A DNA stretch of 64,000 nt, from NCBI RefSeq assembly GCF_022347285.1, contig NZ_JAKRND010000004.1, forward strand, positions 1 to 64,000. The letters are read 5' to 3'. Positions within the stretch are counted from its first letter, which is position 1. Each line of letters starts with the position of its first letter. This document shows positions 37,801-46,151 of the stretch, in pieces. The stretch is from Corynebacterium sp. ACRPH (GTDB lineage: Bacteria > Actinomycetota > Actinomycetes > Mycobacteriales > Mycobacteriaceae). The notes beneath the pieces are model-generated. The model was given only the letters and a program-made list of their open reading frames with translations, was not told the origin of the DNA and searched no databases. The translations under genes and the position numbers were made by a program.

Positions 37801-38884
37801 CATCGACCGCCGTGGCAATGTGATCGAGAAGTCGCGCGACCTGCAGTACCTGCAGAACAAGCTGGCCGGGCAGGTCACGTCCGCGATTGCCCAGGCCGCC
37901 GCGCGTTCCAAGACCGCTGCCCCGAGCGATGCGGCGCAGCATACGCCGTCGCGCCGGAAGGGCTCGAAGAAGCAGGCCGGAACATCCACCGGCGTGCTGG
38001 CCACCGCAGAAGCATGGACCGCGGATGGCATCGGCGTGCTGCCGGAAACGGTGGAAACGGTGGTGGATGGCCAGACCCTCAACACCTACCCGGCGATCGT
38101 CATCTCTAAGTGCGGCGCAGAGGGTGCAGAACGCTCGGCAAAGGGCCGGGTGACCTTGAAGGCCTTCCCCACCAAGCAGGCGGCGGACGACCAGCAGTTT
38201 ACGACGGTGCTGAACATGATGGTTGCGGCCTGCACTGTGTCGCCGAAGCAGATGATCAAGGGGCTGCCGCTGCGCCAGCGGGTGGCCATGGAGAATACTC
38301 CCGGTGGCGTGGACGGCCTGGTGAACGACGTCGTGGCTCTCGCGTGCCGGGACATGCTGATGAAGCTGGGGCCGGTGATCCGCGATCCGGAAAAGTGCGA
38401 GGAGGTAGTTGGCGCCGCACGATCCCAGGGGCCGGGCCGGGTGCGGCAGTATGTCGTTGCCCTGGCTCCTGCGGTGCTGGCGGTAGCCGATATATCAGCG
38501 GAGCTTAAGGGCTGGTCGGGCGAGGCTATCGACGATATGCGCGCACAACTGGACTTCTTCTTGGGCAAGCACGCTATCGCTCGTAATGGCATTGAGCACA
38601 TGCGCCATGTACCGCGCTATGTGGAGGCGATGCGTGCACGCCTGGAGCTGATGAAGACGGATCCGGACAAGGAGGAGGATCTGGACGATGAGGTCCAGGA
38701 GGCCTTCGAGTTATTAGAAAAGACCAAGAAGCGCCTACCTACTGCGCGGGCTGCCTCGCCGCAGATTAAGGAGGTGCGCTGGATGATCGAGGAGCTCCGG
38801 GTCAGCCTCTTCGCCCAGAACCTCGGCACGGCTCATTCGGTTTCCCTGCAGCGAATCCGGAAGAAGCTGGAGAAGATTCGCTAG
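34874..38884 (+). CDS. hrpA: ATP-dependent RNA helicase HrpA (DEAH box)
   Basis: 1336 residues, full length for bacterial HrpA. A basic N terminus (RRRSRRRSNKRRRPQF) precedes motif I GETGSGKT (73-80), motif II DEAH (about 173-176), motif III SATID and motif VI QRSGRSGR. Winged-helix, OB-fold and DUF3418 regions follow. HrpA resolves stalled or collided ribosomes on mRNA in E. coli. ATG 34874 has no strong SD; an extended -10 lies 61 bp upstream. It converges on nrdR, and both stops lie in copies of a CTAG-containing 15-bp repeat. Confidence 0.95.
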   Translation: MTDAHGSASPTNEGRAQGKPQGRRRSRRRSNKRRRPQFIRTIPPITYPDLPVSERREDIKKAIEDNQVVIIAGETGSGKTTQIPKMCLELGRGRTKVIGHTQPRRIAARSVAERIAEELDQQISDDTSLVGYKIRFDDTISKHTAVKLMTDGVLLNEIQRDRLLRDYDTIIVDEAHERSLNIDFLLGYLKQLLPKRPDLKVIITSATIDPESFAKHFADASGSPAPIIEVSGRTYPVEIRYRPLVTERENPKTGEVIEVETDPLDALVAACKELMRAGEGDILCFFSGEREIRDAAEALEGEFAGAGGARKVDVLPLFGRLSNAEQHRVFRTGPRRRIVLATNIAETSLTVPGIHYVVDTGYARISRYSNRTKVQRLPVEPISQASAKQRSGRSGRIADGIAIRLYSEEDFESRPEFTDPEILRTHLSSVILSMAALGLGDIERFPFLQAPDNKSIRDGVALLQELGALASTKDAALTPIGRDMARIPTDPRLARMLAAGHANNIIEPIAVIVSALSIQDVRERPLEKQQQADEMHARFKANSDFVSLLKLWNYLQEQRQELSANKFRKLCQREFIHYVRVREWMDLVRQMLSVVQDLSWKIPNIRHVRELVFEPEAIDEDLVHKSILTGLLTHVGMREGNSKQFTGTRGSHFVVHPSSHVSKKPPQWLMAAELVETSQVFARTVGPIDPSWIETIAPHMVKYNYSEPVWSSSRGAAMVHEKVLLLGLPIVADRMVNASKVDRALARELFIRHALVEGDWRTRHHFFAHNQRLLSEATELEDKARRRDIVVDDQALFDFYDARLPEKIVSSRHFDSWWKKARHKDPHQLDFTLDALIDSEEAAKAADEFPDVWRQGSLEFELSYVFMPGDPDDGMTMRVPIPLLANVSEPETRWLVAGMREELAIALIRSLPKPLRTSVVPASNFAAAALRRMVPFDGEFGFALAEALRELGGQGISALDFDWSRVPGHLRMQFAAIDRRGNVIEKSRDLQYLQNKLAGQVTSAIAQAAARSKTAAPSDAAQHTPSRRKGSKKQAGTSTGVLATAEAWTADGIGVLPETVETVVDGQTLNTYPAIVISKCGAEGAERSAKGRVTLKAFPTKQAADDQQFTTVLNMMVAACTVSPKQMIKGLPLRQRVAMENTPGGVDGLVNDVVALACRDMLMKLGPVIRDPEKCEEVVGAARSQGPGRVRQYVVALAPAVLAVADISAELKGWSGEAIDDMRAQLDFFLGKHAIARNGIEHMRHVPRYVEAMRARLELMKTDPDKEEDLDDEVQEAFELLEKTKKRLPTARAASPQIKEVRWMIEELRVSLFAQNLGTAHSVSLQRIRKKLEKIR

Positions 38885-38910
38885 TTTTCTTCGCAGCTAG
38901 CTTTCCTCGC
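38880..38910. repeat. Duplicated 15-bp CTAG element at the hrpA/nrdR junction
   Basis: GCTAGTTTTCTTCGC (38880-38894) and GCTAGCTTTCCTCGC (38896-38910) match at 13 of 15 positions. The TAG in the first copy ends hrpA; CTA in the second copy is the complement of the nrdR stop. Confidence 0.75.
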
Positions 38911-39388
38911 TGCCCGCCTCCCCGTGGCGCTCGGCAAGCGCATGGCGGTGCGCCCGCAAGGATTCGATCTCCTGCTCGAAGTCTTCGGCGCAGTTGAAGG
39001 ACTTATACACCGAGGCAAAGCGCAGATATGCAACCTCGTCTAGGGTGCGCAACGGGTCGAGGATCGCCAAGCCGATCTGGTTAGCGGGGACTTGTGACCC
39101 ATGTGCCACGCGCACTGCCTGCTCCACCTCGTGTGCAAGGCGCTTCAAAGCGTCATCAGAGACGTCGCGCCCTTGGCATGCCCGACGAACACCCTTAATG
39201 ACCTTCTCCCTGCTGAACTCCTCGGTCACCCCGTTTCGCTTGACCACCAATAGGACGGATCTTTCGATGGTCGTGAAACGCGTCTGACACTCGCTGCACT
39301 CACGGCGGCGGCGAATGGATACGCCCATTTCGATAGAGCGCGAGTCGACTACGCGGGAGGATTCAGAACTGCAAGAGGGGCACAACAC
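38897..39388 (-). CDS. nrdR: Transcriptional repressor NrdR
   Basis: A 163-residue protein. An N-terminal zinc ribbon is formed by MLCPSC (CxxC) and CSEC (CxxC) with the [15 protein letters not shown] signature; an ATP-cone domain ([20 protein letters not shown]) follows. It senses ATP/dATP and represses ribonucleotide reductase genes. Position beside the divS/lexA locus is the usual one in Corynebacteriales (Rv2718c). The C-terminal tail (about 15 residues) is hydrophilic and species-specific. Confidence 0.96.
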   Translation of the reverse strand: MLCPSCSSESSRVVDSRSIEMGVSIRRRRECSECQTRFTTIERSVLLVVKRNGVTEEFSREKVIKGVRRACQGRDVSDDALKRLAHEVEQAVRVAHGSQVPANQIGLAILDPLRTLDEVAYLRFASVYKSFNCAEDFEQEIESLRAHRHALAERHGEAGSEES

Positions 39389-39421
39389 GCCACCCAGCTT
39401 AGTCCTTCACCTCAACGGGAC

Positions 39422-39457
39422 AGAAGCTACAGAAACTACAAAAGCTACAGAAGCTAC
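39422..39457. repeat. Four tandem 9-bp repeats between divS-like gene and nrdR
   Basis: AGAAGCTAC, AGAAACTAC, AAAAGCTAC and AGAAGCTAC lie head to tail in the 99-bp gap. The array is upstream of nrdR and just after the end of the divS-like gene. It does not match the NrdR box. Confidence 0.8.
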
Positions 39458-39487
39458 AGACTTGGTCGCCACCTTGATGGATCCTCC

Positions 39488-39871
39488 TTAAGGAATCAGC
39501 ATGGGCGCGAGGCCGACTAGTGCGGACATTGCCCCCAAGGACACCATGGTCGCACCCGGAGAGTGAACCACGCGATCCACACGCGCCCGAATTGCCTCGA
39601 TACGGTTCGGCTGCACTTCGAACACCCTTTCGTTAGCGCCCGAAATCCGCGCAGCCCTCTCCCTGGACATCGAACGGGCTACCGGCGCCGTAGAGTAGCC
39701 GTAGGTGTTCGATTTACGCCTCTCGCCCACCTGATCCCAATCCGGCTTGAGTACCCGCGGCTGGCGCAGCGGGGCTACCCGATCGTGGCGCGTCACCCGG
39801 GCGCGCGTGGCAGAAGAACGGAAGGTCGCAGACTGGCGAGACGTTGCAGGGCGTACGATCGAGGTGGTCAT
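39488..39871 (-). CDS. DivS-like SOS cell-division suppressor
   Basis: A 127-residue protein with a long, basic, disordered N terminus, a segment ISGANERVFEVQPNRIEAIRARVD and one C-terminal hydrophobic helix (GATMVSLGAMSALVGLAPMLIP). There is no LysM domain. It lies divergent to lexA and next to nrdR, the place of C. glutamicum divS (cg2113) and M. tuberculosis Rv2719c, which inhibit division during the SOS response. Assignment is by position and architecture, since similarity cannot be scored here. SOS-type sequences in the shared 333-bp upstream gap support regulation by LexA. Confidence 0.65.
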   Translation of the reverse strand: MTTSIVRPATSRQSATFRSSATRARVTRHDRVAPLRQPRVLKPDWDQVGERRKSNTYGYSTAPVARSMSRERAARISGANERVFEVQPNRIEAIRARVDRVVHSPGATMVSLGAMSALVGLAPMLIP

Positions 39872-40204
39872 CTACTTACTCCTTGGTGTATTGGCGGCAT
39901 ATCAGCAGCGCATCGGCGCCACCTTCGAGGCGGTGCACAAGACTTGCTTCGCTGCGATTCACAGTGAACCATCTGCGCCAGACATGTTGTGGATACTTAA
40001 TAGAACACTAGATCACGTGTTCTAATTACCGTTACGTTCAGAAATTTAGCACGCCTGTTCGAACGTGTCTAGCGGAATCTAAACATTTTCGAACACATAC
40101 ACTAGAAATTCTCCTTTTATCGGGTAAAGTCGATGGAGACAGCTGAAGCGAACAGCTACTGCCGAGTACCGAATCCACACCGAATACCGAGCGAGGTAGA
40201 TCCC
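39872..40204. promoter_or_regulatory. Divergent divS-like/lexA control region
   Basis: A 333-bp non-coding region, AT-rich between 39980 and 40130. It holds a long inverted repeat TAGAACAC (40001-40008) / GTGTTCTA (40017-40024) with TAGATCAC between, a GTTCGAAC core (40057-40064) and TCGAACACATACACTA (40089-40104). These are the LexA-box candidates; no further gene is seen. In-frame ATG 40133 for lexA lies in this gap. Confidence 0.6.
40009..40024. promoter_or_regulatory. Candidate SOS box, divS-like/lexA region
   Basis: TAGATCACGTGTTCTA matches 11 of 14 defined positions of the corynebacterial LexA motif TCGAACAnnTGTTCGA when read on the minus strand. A second, weaker candidate is at 40089-40104 (10 of 14). 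Confidence 0.6.
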
Positions 40205-41005
40205 GTGAGCACCGACGATTCCACCGATAGCCCCACACCGCGCCCGCGGCTTGGCCGCCCGCCGAAGTCGGAAGCCGACAAGCGCGCGGAGAAGCAGGCC
40301 CAGAAGGATGGCCAGAAGCCTGCCTTGAGCACCCGCCAGCGCCGCATTTTGGAGGTCATTAAGGATTCGACGGTCATCCGTGGCTATCCACCGAGCATCC
40401 GCGAGATTGCGGACGCAGTGGGGCTGCACTCCACGTCCTCCGTCTCCTACCACCTCACCCAACTCGAGAAGCGCGGCTACCTTCGCCGTGATGGCAAGCG
40501 CCCCCGCGCCGTCGACGTGCGGGCATTCGACGGCGGCCAGCTGGGCAACGAGGGCACGAAGAACAACACCAGCAAGCCCAAGGCCAACGCCCCGGCTCCG
40601 GAACCGACTGCCGACGGCGAGATCATGCCGGAGGCAACCTACGTTCCGGTCGTCGGCCAGATCGCTGCCGGCGCCCCGATTCTCGCGGAGCAGAACGTCG
40701 AAGCTCACTTCCCCCTCCCCCAGGAGCTCGTGGGCAACGGCGAGCTCTTCCTGCTTCAGGTCGTGGGCGAATCGATGCACGACGCGGGCATTTTCAACGG
40801 TGACTGGGTCGTCGTCCGCTCGCAGTCCGTCGCCGAGTTCGGCGACTTCGTGGCGGCAATGATCGACGGCGAAGCCACGGTCAAGGAGTTCCAAAAGGAT
40901 TCCGACGGCCTGTGGCTAATCCCCCACAATCCGCTGTTCGAGCCCATTCCCGCCGAGGAAGCGACGATCCTGGGCAAGGTCGCCGCGGTCCTGCGCAAGA
41001 TCTAG
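40205..41005 (+). CDS. lexA: SOS repressor LexA
   Basis: About 266 residues from the GTG at 40205, which follows GAGG at 8 nt; ATG 40133 would add 24 residues. The winged HTH ([20 protein letters not shown]) is followed by a long charged linker and the S24 peptidase domain. Autocleavage residues are Ala155-Gly156 in QIAAGAPIL, Ser190 in VGESMHD and Lys227 in EATVKEF. RecA on single-stranded DNA triggers cleavage and induces recA, divS and other genes. The acidic N-terminal extension before the HTH is common in corynebacteria. Confidence 0.97.
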   Translation: MSTDDSTDSPTPRPRLGRPPKSEADKRAEKQAQKDGQKPALSTRQRRILEVIKDSTVIRGYPPSIREIADAVGLHSTSSVSYHLTQLEKRGYLRRDGKRPRAVDVRAFDGGQLGNEGTKNNTSKPKANAPAPEPTADGEIMPEATYVPVVGQIAAGAPILAEQNVEAHFPLPQELVGNGELFLLQVVGESMHDAGIFNGDWVVVRSQSVAEFGDFVAAMIDGEATVKEFQKDSDGLWLIPHNPLFEPIPAEEATILGKVAAVLRKI

Positions 41006-41056
41006 GTTCCCCCCATTGGTTCTGACGCCGCCGCTTCCAGCCCGCAAACAACTAAA

Positions 41057-41863
41057 ATGACGCTCATGGAATCAGCAGAACGGCGCCGTCAGATACTCTC
41101 CCTCACCGCCATTCACGGCCGGGTAACTGTGAATGAGTTGGCGGAGAAGTTCGGCGTCACCGCAGAAACAATTCGCCGCGACCTAGCGGTCCTCGACGAC
41201 GGCGGCGAGCTCTTCCGCGTCCACGGCGGCGCCGTGCCCGTACAGAACTTCCGTACAGACTTCACCACGCTCGCCACCAGGTCGAAGGCCGCCCTCGGGG
41301 CCAAGCGCGCAATCGCCCGGGCAGCGGTGCAGCTGCTGCCGCCCTCGGGAACCGTCTTCATCGACGCGGGCACCACCACCGGCGTGTTCGCCGAAGCGAT
41401 CGCGGAGGCCAACGCAACGAACGACCCGAAGCTCATGGCGCCGAAGCTGAACATCGTCACGAACTCGTTGTTCATCGCCACTACCCTGGCTGAATCCTCG
41501 CGCTGCGATGTGCAGCTGATCGGCGGGCACGTCCGCGCGGCCTCTCAGGCCGTCGTCGGCGACCTAGCCACCCGAGCGCTCGGCGTGCTACATGCGGACG
41601 TGGCCTTCATCGGCACCAACGCGCTCACCATCGACCACGGCCTATCCACCCCAGATGCTCAAGAAGGCGCCATCAAGCGCGCCATGGTCGCCAACTCCGA
41701 TTCGGTAGTCGCCCTGTGCGATTCCACCAAGTTCGGCCTCGACTATCTCGTCAGTTTCGCCAGCATCGATGACATCGCCGCCATCGTCACCGACCGCGGC
41801 GCCCCCGAGCCCTACGTCAACGAACTAAGAAACTTAGGCATCGACGTCACCTTTGCCGACTAG
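41057..41863 (+). CDS. DeoR-family transcriptional regulator, SugR-like
   Basis: A 268-residue protein. The N-terminal HTH RVTVNELAEKFGVTAETIRRDLAVL is the DeoR signature and FRVHGGAVP follows. The C-terminal domain (GTVFIDAGTTTG, VTNS, GLSTPDAQEGAIKRAM, LCDSTKFG) is the phosphosugar-sensing fold. In C. glutamicum the gene after lexA is sugR, repressor of PTS sugar uptake. Here no PTS genes follow; hflX comes next, so the regulon must differ or be elsewhere. ATG 41057 or ATG 41066 may be the start. Confidence 0.85.
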   Translation: MTLMESAERRRQILSLTAIHGRVTVNELAEKFGVTAETIRRDLAVLDDGGELFRVHGGAVPVQNFRTDFTTLATRSKAALGAKRAIARAAVQLLPPSGTVFIDAGTTTGVFAEAIAEANATNDPKLMAPKLNIVTNSLFIATTLAESSRCDVQLIGGHVRAASQAVVGDLATRALGVLHADVAFIGTNALTIDHGLSTPDAQEGAIKRAMVANSDSVVALCDSTKFGLDYLVSFASIDDIAAIVTDRGAPEPYVNELRNLGIDVTFAD

Positions 41864-41893
41864 CTCCGCCGACTAGCTCCGCCGACTAGCTAC
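41855..41893. repeat. Three tandem 13-bp repeats across the sugR-like/hflX stops
   Basis: GCCGACTAGCTCC (41855-41867), an identical copy (41868-41880) and GCCGACTAGCTAC (41881-41893). The first copy contains the stop of the sugR-like gene; the third contains the complement of the hflX stop. Confidence 0.9.
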
Positions 41894-43344
41894 TCGGCGA
41901 CGACAAACTCCTCCAGCTCCGCCGCAACCACCTTCGGTAGACGTACATCCAGGCGAGTTCCGTCCGCGTCGTAGTCCTCCGCAATCACCGTTCCCAGCTC
42001 GTGGACCTTGGCCACCAGATCGCCACGGTCAAATGGAACGTGCAGGGTCACGTGAGAATCCAGCGAGTTGAGGAACAACTCCAGCTGGGCCTCCAATTCC
42101 GGAATGCCCTCCCCTGTCTTCGCGGACACATACACGGCATCCGGAATGCGGTGCCGCAGCTCCGCCAGCACCAGCGGGTCGGCTGCGTCGATCTTGTTGA
42201 TCACCAAAATCTCCGGCGGCGCCTCCTGCCCGGATTCCTCCACGATTCCACCGATCACGGTGTTCACTGCCTTGATCTGTTCCAGCGGGAACGGGTCGGA
42301 GCCATCCACAACGTGCAGCACCACGTCGGCGGCCAGGACTTCCTCCAGAGTGGAACGGAACGCCTCCACCAGCTGCGTGGGCAGGTGGCGGACGAAGCCC
42401 ACCGTGTCGCTGAACACCACCGTTCGACCGTCCGCGAGGCTCGCGCGACGCGTCGTCGGATCCAGGGTGGCGAACAGGGCATCCTCAACCAACACACCCG
42501 CACCCGTCAGTGCGTTAATCAGGGAGGACTTGCCCGCGTTCGTGTATCCCGCAATCGCGATCTGAGGGATGGCCGAGGCGTCACGGCGCTCGCGTTTGAC
42601 CTCGCGGGAGGTCTTCATCGCCGCAATCTCCTTGCGCAGCTTCGCCATGTCGGAGCGCAGGCGACGGCGATCCGCCTCGATCTTCGTCTCGCCAGGTCCG
42701 CGCAGGCCCACGCCACCGTTGGAGCCCGCGCGACCGCCCGCCTGCCGGGACAGCGCGCTACCCCAACCGCGCACGCGGGTGATGAGGTACTCCATCTGCG
42801 CCAGCGAGACTTGCGCCTTGCCTTCCTTGGATTTCGCATGCTGGGCGAAGATATCCAGAATTAGCATGGTCCGGTCGATCACCTTGACGTCCAGCGCCTT
42901 CTCGAGCGCGATCATCTGGCCCGGGCTCAGCTCACCGTCGCAGACCACGGTATCTGCACCGGTTTCCAGCACCACGGACTTCAGCTCCTCGACCTTGCCG
43001 CGGCCGATGTAAGTACCTGAATCCGGCTTGTCGCGCCGCTGGTAGAGCATCTCCGCCACTTCGGAGCCTGCGGTTTCGGCTAGGGCTCGCAGTTCCTCCA
43101 GGCTCGCCTCCACCTGCGCGATCGTCCCGGTGGTCCACACGCCGACCAGCACGACCTTCTCCAGCCTCAGCTTGCGGTACTCAACGTCGTAGCCGTCGGA
43201 CTGCTCGTCTGTGTAGGTATTTACTCCGCGGGACAGTCGTCGGAGGCTCGAGCGCTCCTCCAGATCGAGCTCGCCGACCGTGGGCGCCACGTGCGAATCA
43301 TAAAGGTGTGTAGTGTGTTCGGTTTTATCCGTCTTTTCCGTCAT
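41890..43344 (-). CDS. hflX: GTPase HflX
   Basis: 484 residues. The N-terminal nucleotide-binding domain and coiled coil (GETKIEADRRRLRSDMAKLRK) precede the G domain with P loop GYTNAGKSS, G3 DTVGFVRHLP and G4 NKID. HflX binds the 50S subunit and splits stalled or hibernating ribosomes after heat or antibiotic stress. It lies upstream of dapF/miaA in the usual actinobacterial order (Rv2725c-Rv2727c). The N terminus has an acidic extension of about 40 residues. Confidence 0.96.
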   Translation of the reverse strand: MTEKTDKTEHTTHLYDSHVAPTVGELDLEERSSLRRLSRGVNTYTDEQSDGYDVEYRKLRLEKVVLVGVWTTGTIAQVEASLEELRALAETAGSEVAEMLYQRRDKPDSGTYIGRGKVEELKSVVLETGADTVVCDGELSPGQMIALEKALDVKVIDRTMLILDIFAQHAKSKEGKAQVSLAQMEYLITRVRGWGSALSRQAGGRAGSNGGVGLRGPGETKIEADRRRLRSDMAKLRKEIAAMKTSREVKRERRDASAIPQIAIAGYTNAGKSSLINALTGAGVLVEDALFATLDPTTRRASLADGRTVVFSDTVGFVRHLPTQLVEAFRSTLEEVLAADVVLHVVDGSDPFPLEQIKAVNTVIGGIVEESGQEAPPEILVINKIDAADPLVLAELRHRIPDAVYVSAKTGEGIPELEAQLELFLNSLDSHVTLHVPFDRGDLVAKVHELGTVIAEDYDADGTRLDVRLPKVVAAELEEFVVAE

Positions 43345-43412
43345 TACGCTCTATTTTTACCTGTCAGGGGCGGTAAATAGGAAATTTGGTACGGCGGACT
43401 AGAGTGGTGGGC

Positions 43413-44192
43413 ATGATTCCTGAACTCCGCAGCATTGGTATGGATTTCCCCAAGTGGCAGCAGGCCCTCGAGGCCGCCTACGGCTCCGGCAACCTGGGCG
43501 TGTCGGGTGAGGTTCGCGGCGGCCAGGTTCTGCAGTTCGACGACCCCTCGGGCGCCCGCATGGTCGTGCTCGCCGTCGAGCCCTTCGGCTCTTTCGCCAG
43601 CTACACCGGCGGAGTGCCCGCCACGGCGCACTTGTCGATGCTGAACGACATCATCGGCGTGCTCGACGTTGTGGACGATAGCCCCATGCTGCAGATCTCC
43701 GGTCAGCAGGCCCCGACGATCGCTTCCCTCACCGCCACCGTCGCTCAAGGCCCTTTGCTTGTGGACGCCCCCTCGTTGGAGTACCACCAGTTCCACATTG
43801 GGGCTCTGGCCAATTCCGTGCGCGTGTACGGGGACTCGACTGCGTTCGCCAAGGACGGCGGCCTGAAGGTCGGCGTGGTGGATTCGAGCGGTTTGCGGGA
43901 CATCAACTCCCCGGCCACTGCTCCGCATGCCACGGCGGAGATCGCGGTGGAGGCCACCGACTGGTCCCGCAAGGTCAACGCTCTGACGGGGCAGAAGTTC
44001 TGGACCGCGAGCGTGACCTCCCCCTTCGAGTTCACGGTGGTGCTACCCGAGGATGCGGTCGACGAGGAGCTCGCACAGTCCGATGCCCCGTTGATCGTGG
44101 CCGGAACCGTGCAGTTCACCGCTAGCACCGTGGATGCCGCTGACTGCGGCGGCGCCTGCGGCTCCGGTAGCTGCGGCTGCGGGGGCCACTAG
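43413..44192 (+). CDS. Conserved hypothetical protein with Cys/Gly-rich C-terminal tail
   Basis: About 259 residues from ATG 43413 (GTGs at 43404 and 43407 are alternatives). There is no signal peptide or membrane segment. The body is a mix of short beta-like stretches without a recognised motif; the last 16 residues, [16 protein letters not shown], hold four Cys and one His and look like a metal-binding tail. A similar tail ends MiaB in this window. It is divergent from hflX, and its TAG stop shares a CTAG with the dapF stop. Function unknown. Confidence 0.7.
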   Translation: MIPELRSIGMDFPKWQQALEAAYGSGNLGVSGEVRGGQVLQFDDPSGARMVVLAVEPFGSFASYTGGVPATAHLSMLNDIIGVLDVVDDSPMLQISGQQAPTIASLTATVAQGPLLVDAPSLEYHQFHIGALANSVRVYGDSTAFAKDGGLKVGVVDSSGLRDINSPATAPHATAEIAVEATDWSRKVNALTGQKFWTASVTSPFEFTVVLPEDAVDEELAQSDAPLIVAGTVQFTASTVDAADCGGACGSGSCGCGGH

Positions 44193-45055
44193 AGGACTGT
44201 TTGGCCCCAGGCCACAATCGCCGAGGGCCCGCGGAGTACCGAGCCTTCCTCGGAGACCTCCACCTCCACGGTGCCCCCTGGAACGTGCACGGTGACGGTG
44301 CCCGTGGCCAGTTCGGCGTCAGCAAGGGCAGAAACAGCGGCGGCTACGGTACCGGTACCGCAAGAGCGAGTCTCCCCCACCCCGCGCTCGTGGACGCGCA
44401 TGTGCACCGCGCCCGCATCGTCCAGGGGCGTGAGAACCTCCAGGTTCACCCCCGCCGGGAAGAACTCCGGGTCGAACTGCACCTGCTGGTCGATCGGCAG
44501 CTTCTGAAGTTCCTGCGCCGTGAGGTTCGGCACCACCGCGGCTAGGTGCGGGTTACCCATATCCACTCCGAGCCCCGCGACCTTCATGTCGCCCACCTGT
44601 GCGGTGGACACGTCCAGCACTTCCGGGGCGCCCATCTCCACGCTCACGATCGCGTGCTCCTGGTTCTCCCCACTCAGCTCCTGGACCTCCACCAGCTTGC
44701 GGCCCGCCCGGGTGCCGATGCCGAATTGCTCGCCGGCCATGACCTTCCCCTGTCGGCACAGCGCATGAGCGAAGGCACGTACTCCATTGCCGCACATTTC
44801 CGCCAGGGAGCCGTCGGCGTTGCGGTAGTCCATGAACCATTCTTCGCCGTGCACGCCCGCGGGCAGTTCGGCCAGCACGCCCGCGCTCACCAGCGCGTCG
44901 CCGGTGGCAATGCGAATCAAGCCGTCGCCGCCGATCCCGGCCCGGCGGTCAGCAAGGTGCCGCACGCGCTCCTCGGTGAGGTTCACCTGGGTTGCCTCGT
45001 CCATCAGGACAACGAAGTCGTTCTCCGTGCCGTGGGCCTTGATGAATTCGATCAT
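44189..45055 (-). CDS. dapF: Diaminopimelate epimerase
   Basis: About 288 residues. It converts LL- to meso-diaminopimelate for peptidoglycan and lysine. Both catalytic cysteines are visible: the first in [13 protein letters not shown] and the second in [11 protein letters not shown]; the N-terminal [11 protein letters not shown] is also typical. ATG 45055 is chosen because GGGAAG lies about 9 nt upstream; GTG 45064 is too close to it. miaA ends 34 bp upstream on the same strand, so miaA-dapF are probably cotranscribed. Confidence 0.96.
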   Translation of the reverse strand: MIEFIKAHGTENDFVVLMDEATQVNLTEERVRHLADRRAGIGGDGLIRIATGDALVSAGVLAELPAGVHGEEWFMDYRNADGSLAEMCGNGVRAFAHALCRQGKVMAGEQFGIGTRAGRKLVEVQELSGENQEHAIVSVEMGAPEVLDVSTAQVGDMKVAGLGVDMGNPHLAAVVPNLTAQELQKLPIDQQVQFDPEFFPAGVNLEVLTPLDDAGAVHMRVHERGVGETRSCGTGTVAAAVSALADAELATGTVTVHVPGGTVEVEVSEEGSVLRGPSAIVAWGQTVL

Positions 45056-45089
45056 GCGGAACACTTCCCTTGCTTAATAATGGCCTTGC

Positions 45090-46022
45090 TTACTGCTGGC
45101 TGCCAATCCCTAGCGCTTCCGTGGCCGCGCGGACCGGGTCGGGCGAGTTGGCGTCAATCCAAATAATGCGCTTATCCCTGCGGAACCAGGAACGCTGCCG
45201 TCGAGCATAGCGACGGGTGCCTGTGATCGTGCGGTCCACGGCTTCCTCAAAGGTGAGCTCGCCCGCGAAATAGTCCAGCACCTGCGCGTATCCGATGGCC
45301 TGGCCGGCGGTGGACTCGCGGAGCAGCCCATCGGCAACCAGGGCACGTACTTCCTCCACCAAGCCTTGGTCGAACATCTGGCGCACGCGCAACTCGATGC
45401 GGGGGTTCAGCCACTCGGCGGGCGCGTTCAGCCCCAACAGGCGCATGTTCCAGCGGGGCGTGGAGTTCTTCGGCGGCTGTGAGGCCGCGAAAGGCTTGCC
45501 GGTTAGCTCGATGACTTCGAGGGCGCGGACGGTGCGGCGCGGGTCGTTGTCCTCGATAATGCGCGCGGCCTCGGGGTCGATCGTCGCCAAGTACTGGTGC
45601 ATGGCGGCCACCCCACGGACGTCGAGCTCGCGCTGCCACTTGTCGCGCACCATCGGATCCGTGGGCGGAAAGTCCCACTCGTCCACCAGCGCCTGGATGT
45701 ACATCATGGAGCCGCCGACGATGATGGGCGTCTTGCCCCTGGAAAAAATTTTTTCCACCGTCTCGATCGCCCCCGCGCGATACTCCGCGACGCTTGCGGG
45801 CTTGGTCACCGGCCAAATATCCAGCTGGTGGTGCGGAATCCCCTGTCGCTCTGACGGCGGAACCTTGGCCGTTCCGATGTCCATGCCCCTGTACAGTTGC
45901 ATGGAGTCGATATTCACCACCTCGCCGTCCAGCCGCTTGGCCAGTTCCAGGGAGATCGCCGTCTTGCCAGAGGCGGTAGGGCCAACGACTGCGATCGGGC
46001 GGATCTCAGTGGAAGAACTCAT
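45090..46022 (-). CDS. miaA: tRNA dimethylallyltransferase MiaA
   Basis: 310 residues. It transfers the dimethylallyl group to N6 of A37 in tRNAs reading UNN codons, the substrate for MiaB encoded nearby. P loop GPTASGKTA, the DSMQLYRGMDIGTAK segment and the family ARRQRSWFRRDKRI near the C terminus are visible. It is divergent from the DUF349 gene. The gene contains an 18-bp A6T6 palindrome (45740-45757) that encodes Lys-Ile-Phe. Confidence 0.96.
   Translation of the reverse strand: MSSSTEIRPIAVVGPTASGKTAISLELAKRLDGEVVNIDSMQLYRGMDIGTAKVPPSERQGIPHHQLDIWPVTKPASVAEYRAGAIETVEKIFSRGKTPIIVGGSMMYIQALVDEWDFPPTDPMVRDKWQRELDVRGVAAMHQYLATIDPEAARIIEDNDPRRTVRALEVIELTGKPFAASQPPKNSTPRWNMRLLGLNAPAEWLNPRIELRVRQMFDQGLVEEVRALVADGLLRESTAGQAIGYAQVLDYFAGELTFEEAVDRTITGTRRYARRQRSWFRRDKRIIWIDANSPDPVRAATEALGIGSQQ
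45740..45757. repeat. A6T6-centred 18-bp palindrome inside miaA
   Basis: TGGAAAAAATTTTTTCCA, perfect. On the coding strand it reads GAA AAA ATT TTT TCC (Glu-Lys-Ile-Phe-Ser). Confidence 0.85.
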
Positions 46023-46151
46023 AGAAACCCAGTCTAGCGGGGCGGCTGGTGTAATAATTACTTCATTGCCCTATACAAGGCTAAAAGGCTAAAAGGCTAG
46101 AAAGCGTATAAGGCGATTGGCATGTTTTGGTTTTAGGTAGGAGTACCCGCA

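Noticed and set aside
39422-39457. CRISPR-like repeat array
   Set aside because: Units are 9 bp with no spacers; it is a simple tandem repeat.
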